Assembly (NCBI GenBank): GCA_030435675.1
Contig: CM059623.1
Span: 7,218,012-7,282,011 of the forward strand
DNA length: 64,000 nucleotides
Direction: 5' to 3'
Source of the DNA: Steinernema hermaphroditum
Lineage: Eukaryota; Nematoda; Chromadorea; Rhabditida; Steinernematidae
Shown: piece after piece, positions 60,255 to 64,000 of the stretch
How the letters are laid out: each line of letters starts with the position of its first letter
Position numbering within the stretch: the first letter of the stretch is position 1
Position numbers and translations under genes: made by a program
Notes under the pieces: model-generated
Told to the model about the DNA's origin: nothing
Databases searched by the model: none
Seen by the model: only the letters and a program-made list of their open reading frames with translations

Positions 60255-61297
60255 TCATGTTCGGGCGATTTCACCAAGAATCGCTATAAAAAAACTCTTA
60301 TTAAATGTTTTGTTGACTGTGCCGCTTACACAGGCGTACGGAATTCCCCGTTGTTTCAGGGCGAGCTTATAGCCCTGCTCGATCCTCTTGACATATCGCG
60401 CCATGTCCGCCTTCTTTTCCTTTTGCTTGCACTCCAGTCGCCAGTTGATGGCGGCCGACAGCTCTCTTCTGTAGCTGCTTCTGGGTGCTCGACGCAGATA
60501 CGGTGCCACAAGTCGTCGGAGACTGTGGCACCCATGTGCAGCCCTTCTTCTTGCCACACGTACTGGGCGACGTCGTCGGCGATGTTCTTGACCCGTTCCA
60601 ATATCGGGCGAGCGCGGTTCTCGGCGACGTGGCGGTCGAACGCTTCCAGCAGATCTATGCGCTTTGCGCAGTCCGATAGGTGTTCGATCGTTTTGCGCTG
60701 CTCCGGACGCAGGAAGTCCAGCGGCTGCCGAAGTTCCTTCTTCAAGTCGATATCTGCCTGCTCTTCGCGGGTTCTGTACGGTACTTTCGGGCGTACTACG
60801 GCCATTTGGCGAACTGTTCGGCTTCCGACGCTGTTGCCCAGCACGGTCATCACGAAGCTTTCTAACGCGGAATCGGCCGCTTGCTTCACATGATGGCGCT
60901 GTTCGGCCATCCTCTTCAGGTGTTTTTCCCTTCGGGCCGGACCTTCGCCGACGATTTCATTGACGACCACAGGTTCCGGATCGGGTCGGTCCAGCTGCGC
61001 AGTTCGCGCCTTGTGGGTGTTGCGCTCGAGGACGACTCTTGACAACGGTGCGATTGTCCCTCGCATTGTGCCGCAGTAGCTGGTCTGGGCAATCGGTTGG
61101 TGAACTGCGATTGCGGGTGCGGCGGCTTCCGTGGCTTGGTCATCGGCCACAGTCGTCATCGATGAATTTAATGAAAAACTCAGCGATGACCACGGTGAGG
61201 AGTTGATAAAACTGCCTTCAAGCCATTCATGGTCGATCCGCGTTTCCTTTCCCAGTCCATACGAAGTGTTGAACAGGTCGCGAAATAGCGATTCCAT
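60255..61297 (-). CDS. Gag-like ORF, right arm copy (313-codon frame plus tail in another frame)
   Basis: The minus-strand frame 61,297-60,356 is open for 313 codons from MESLFRDLFNTSYGLGKE. It is highly charged and helical in the second half (PLDFLRPEQRKTIEHLSD; RPILERVKNIADDVAQYVWQ). The protein-like continuation LSAAINWRLECKQKEKKADM lies in the next frame (60,255-60,557); the two overlap near 60,480, suggesting an old frameshift or a ribosomal frameshift shared by both arms. No zinc knuckle, capsid signature or enzyme motif was recognised, so Gag is a guess from context. Its orientation is opposite to the LTR and retropepsin beside it. Confidence 0.5.
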
Positions 61298-62081
61298 TGT
61301 AACTCGTGTATTATAATCTGTAAGTCGTATACGGCTAAGTTATGTATATCATATACAAACATATGCCAAAGGAGGCATTTGTGCGCTACAGTGCGCTACA
61401 GCGATACAATCATGCGCTACTGTGAGCGGTACAATTTTACATGGTGACAATATTACCCGACACGAAAAGTATTAAACGACACGAAAACACGTGCAAAAGA
61501 TTATGAAACGAAAAAGAATGTAATTTTTTACCTTAGTGGGATACACAAATATTCAAATCAAAAAGGGTAAAAAAATAAGGTGGGGAAAAACTGAATTTGA
61601 GCAGTGAGCATTATGTCATGGGGTTATTTTTTTAAGTGGGGTGCCTCATTTTTCATCAGTCGCATTATCATTTAATTTTCTCCATTAAATTCATAAAAAT
61701 TATGTAAAATATAAGTTAATAATGTAAAAAAAATAAGATAAGTAAAAAATGAGATGTACATACAGCACAGTTTAAAAACGCGGTAAAAGCTTAACTCATA
61801 AAAATGAGTAGAGCCGTAAAAAAATCATAACGAACCAACCGTTAACGTGAAGATCGATTTAAGCTGTGATTGTGCTAAACGTTTAGCTGATTGTGTGTTG
61901 ATAACTGCAACTATCTGAAAGCAATTGCTTAAAACCTACAAACAGAGAGAAACTAAATCGCGATGCAATCGGGAAGTTGCCCGCACTCGACTGAAGCCGG
62001 TAAACGGAGATTATACAATATCATACAATATAATATGACGCGATTATCCGGAGTGTCCTCTCGGCCCTCAAGTACCATTTA
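61298..62081. other. AT-rich spacer in the right arm
   Basis: Mirror of 51,733-52,516. No coding signal was seen. Confidence 0.5.
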
Positions 62082-62587
62082 TTAGTGATATGGCAGATCA
62101 TGACATTCACATGGCATACCATACTTTTCCAATGCTCTCACTGCTGCATTATATTTCGCTCGCGACCGATTTCTTTGTCGGAAATAGTTTTTCCCACTCT
62201 TGCACCGTATTGCAAATTCGCGGTTGGTGCCGACGCAGCCACCGTACTTGATATACATATTTGTGCCCATAAAAAACATCTTCAAAGGGGGGTAGGATGT
62301 GTAGCCTGCAGGAGACGTAAATCCCAAAGTCAGCTGGTCGAGACTGGTCCTCGAACTCGCCAAAGAAGCATTTCTCGTAGTCTTCCTTGCATCGCCGCAT
62401 GTCATAGAGCTCCGCTCGCTCTTCTCTTGCAATTGGGACCACCTGGTCCTGACGCCTTTTCGAAGAGGTAATTGGTCATGAAGTCCGTCTTAAATGTTGA
62501 ATAAATCAATGTGACCGAACCCCAAAAATAGCTGCTCACCTCATGATCATTCAATTCGATTGTCACGCATTTGAAGCAGTTTCCCAT
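62082..62587 (-). CDS. Small spliced-looking MGNC gene, right arm, function unknown
   Basis: Mirror copy of 51,227-51,732 with the same start (MGNCFKC), the same GT donor and the same two candidate ends. No difference from the left copy was noticed. Function unknown. Confidence 0.4.
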
Positions 62588-62805
62588 TGCGATTTTTTGT
62601 CTTCTTAGTGTTCTGAAACAGAGGGCACTCATAATCGACCGTGGAAACACGACGCGCACGTGTGGTTTTAAGAAAACAAAACATGCTCGCGCGTCTCAGC
62701 TCTGTCTTTAGTGGCGCCGCCGTTATCACGATCGCTCGGCGCGAAATCACAACGCGCGAACTTTGTTTTGATGTGTGATCGTGACCGTATTTCAGTTTTC
62801 ATAAA

Positions 62806-63009
62806 ATGTCTTCGAATACTGAATTAACTGACTTTACTGCTGAAGAGTGCATATCATTGTCCTCTAGCACTGAATCTAACACTGAAACTGAATTAGCTGG
62901 CTTCACTGAGGAGAAGATGGCGAAACTATATGAAGACATGGAACAAATCATAAGGGAGCTAAGTTTTATTAATCACAGATTACTGATGCTTCATCTATGG
63001 CCTTTTTAA
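62806..63009 (+). CDS. Short acidic ORF in the right arm
   Basis: Mirror copy of 50,805-51,008: 67 codons, Ser/Thr/Glu-rich, no known family. It is divergent from the MGNC gene. Confidence 0.35.
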   Translation: MSSNTELTDFTAEECISLSSSTESNTETELAGFTEEKMAKLYEDMEQIIRELSFINHRLLMLHLWPF

Positions 63010-63223
63010 GATGGCGCTCCATACAACGGTCCTAAGCCTCCTCCTGATGAGCGCCTCTACGCGATTTATGACATCCCAATGGTTTATCCACCGTAGGAAT
63101 CCTTTGGCCGCTGCATCAAAACCCGCACGCCCATCGTCATAGGAGGCGTGTGTTTCATAGCGTTTATTCTTTGGCTGCAACTGTGCTATGAATTTGATAA
63201 TTAATTGATTCACAGGAATTCGA

Positions 63224-63714
63224 TGTTAATGAATAGTTGATAATAATGTGAGGTTGTATACGGTACAAATGGTACAAACCATCTGCTCCGTATAGGTCGT
63301 ATGAGAAATGAGAAAAGGTGGATGTTGTGGAGATGCGGAAAATTTCTAGGTTTCCCAGAAATGTTTGCTTTGTGCGCCGAAGTAAAAGATGGAATGTTTT
63401 ATGCTTTGCAATTGCAAAGTTACAAAATCTGTAGATTTTGCAAAATGTGTAGATTTTGCAAAAGATGTATTTGAAGAAATTCTCGCACTTTTCAGCGAGT
63501 TTTGCAAAATGTGAGAATTTGCGCTATGGTGTAGATGATGGAGATTGACAAAGCGAACTTATAGGGAAAAATTTTTCTACTTTTTGCAGTTTTTGCAGGT
63601 TTTCAGAAATTTTGACGATTTTTGAAGATTTTTTGAAGAAAGTGCGGTTAGAAATTCAATGTTTTATGTTGCAAAATTTGCAAAATTTGCAGAATTTACA
63701 AAATTTACAGAATT
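63224..63714. repeat. AT-rich TTTTGCAAA-type simple region, right arm
   Basis: Mirror of 50,100-50,590. Confidence 0.7.
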
Positions 63715-63780
63715 CAGTATCGTAGAACCATTGCGGATTACTACGTTACTGAAGTGTGTTTGTCGCAACCGACAACACAA

Positions 63781-64000
63781 CACTCACATAATACCTCTTT
63801 GCGACGTTCTTATTTGGTCCTCATACCGGAAAAGTTAGAAAATATAGTGGAATGTCTCTCACATAATACCTCTTTGAGACGTTCTTCTTTGGTCCTCATA
63901 CCGGAAAAGTTAGAAAATATAGTGGAATGTCTCTCACACTACCTCTGTGAGACGTTCTTCTTTGGTCCTTATACCAGAAAAGTTAGAAAATTTTGTGGAA
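63781..64000 (-). repeat. 73-75 bp tandem array, right end (about 3 units, cut by window edge)
   Basis: Units in the orientation opposite to the array at 48.5-50.0 kb. The first two match the innermost left units; the third is the AGAGGTAGTGTGAGAG subtype, which in the left array occurs only at 49,100-49,150, on the far side of retroposon copy 2. Confidence 0.9.

Larger units (their letters stand above)
59021..63935 (-). repeat. Right arm of 4.9 kb inverted repeat
   Basis: Reverse complement of 49,879-54,792; see the left arm. It keeps the intact G run in the gag-like ORF. Its outer border again lies inside the 73-75 bp array, which continues to the window end, so the full extent of pairing is not visible. 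Confidence 0.93.

Noticed and set aside
49879..63935. The 4.9 kb arms as terminal inverted repeats of the MULE itself
   Set aside because: The MULE has its own 125 bp terminal repeats and 9 bp duplication well inside the centre, and its midpoint (about 57,104) differs from that of the arms (about 56,907). The arms are an independent structure.

Overview
This is nuclear DNA from a nematode. It contains a nematode-specific SXP/RAL-2 (DUF148) protein gene. Introns are very short, mostly about 35-60 bp, and end in TTTCAG. Many genes have an acceptor-like TTTCAG just before the start codon with no coding exon upstream, as expected where mRNAs receive a spliced leader. The species cannot be named from the sequence.

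Region 1, about 1-42.6 kb, is gene-dense, and every gene was rebuilt from spliced exons. In order: the 3' part of ctr-9 (Paf1 complex), CINP, ZNRD2, MRM1 (mitochondrial rRNA 2'-O-methyltransferase), chc-1 (clathrin heavy chain), a TYW1-like flavodoxin protein without the radical-SAM half, an ADCK2-type UbiB kinase, rps-16, mre-11, an F-box protein, prmt-5, wars-2 (mitochondrial), atp-2, nfx-1, an aldo-keto reductase, cutc-1, a small secreted protein, the SXP/RAL-2 protein and an ANKRD13-type ubiquitin-binding ankyrin protein. These are mostly housekeeping genes and they do not form one pathway.

Region 2, about 42.6-49.9 kb, is repeat-rich. It holds two copies of a 0.46-0.58 kb retroposon, a tRNA-related SINE, three old copies of a 73-75 bp tandem repeat, a mariner/Tc1 remnant, a broken RTE-type LINE, AGATGC-type minisatellite sequence and a large array of the 73-75 bp repeat.

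Region 3, 49,879 to the window end, is the most unusual part. Two arms of about 4.9 kb (49,879-54,792 and 59,021-63,935) are inverted, nearly identical copies around a 4.2 kb centre. Each arm carries a short acidic ORF, a small spliced-looking MGNC gene, a gag-like ORF, an LTR and an internally deleted retropepsin/pol fragment, and each runs outward into the 73-75 bp array. The centre holds an intact Mutator-like (MULE) transposon at 55,521-58,687. It has 125 bp terminal inverted repeats, a 9 bp target-site duplication and an eight-exon transposase with zinc fingers, DDE residues and a SWIM finger. The MULE is inserted in a SINE whose uninterrupted relative lies at 43.5 kb.
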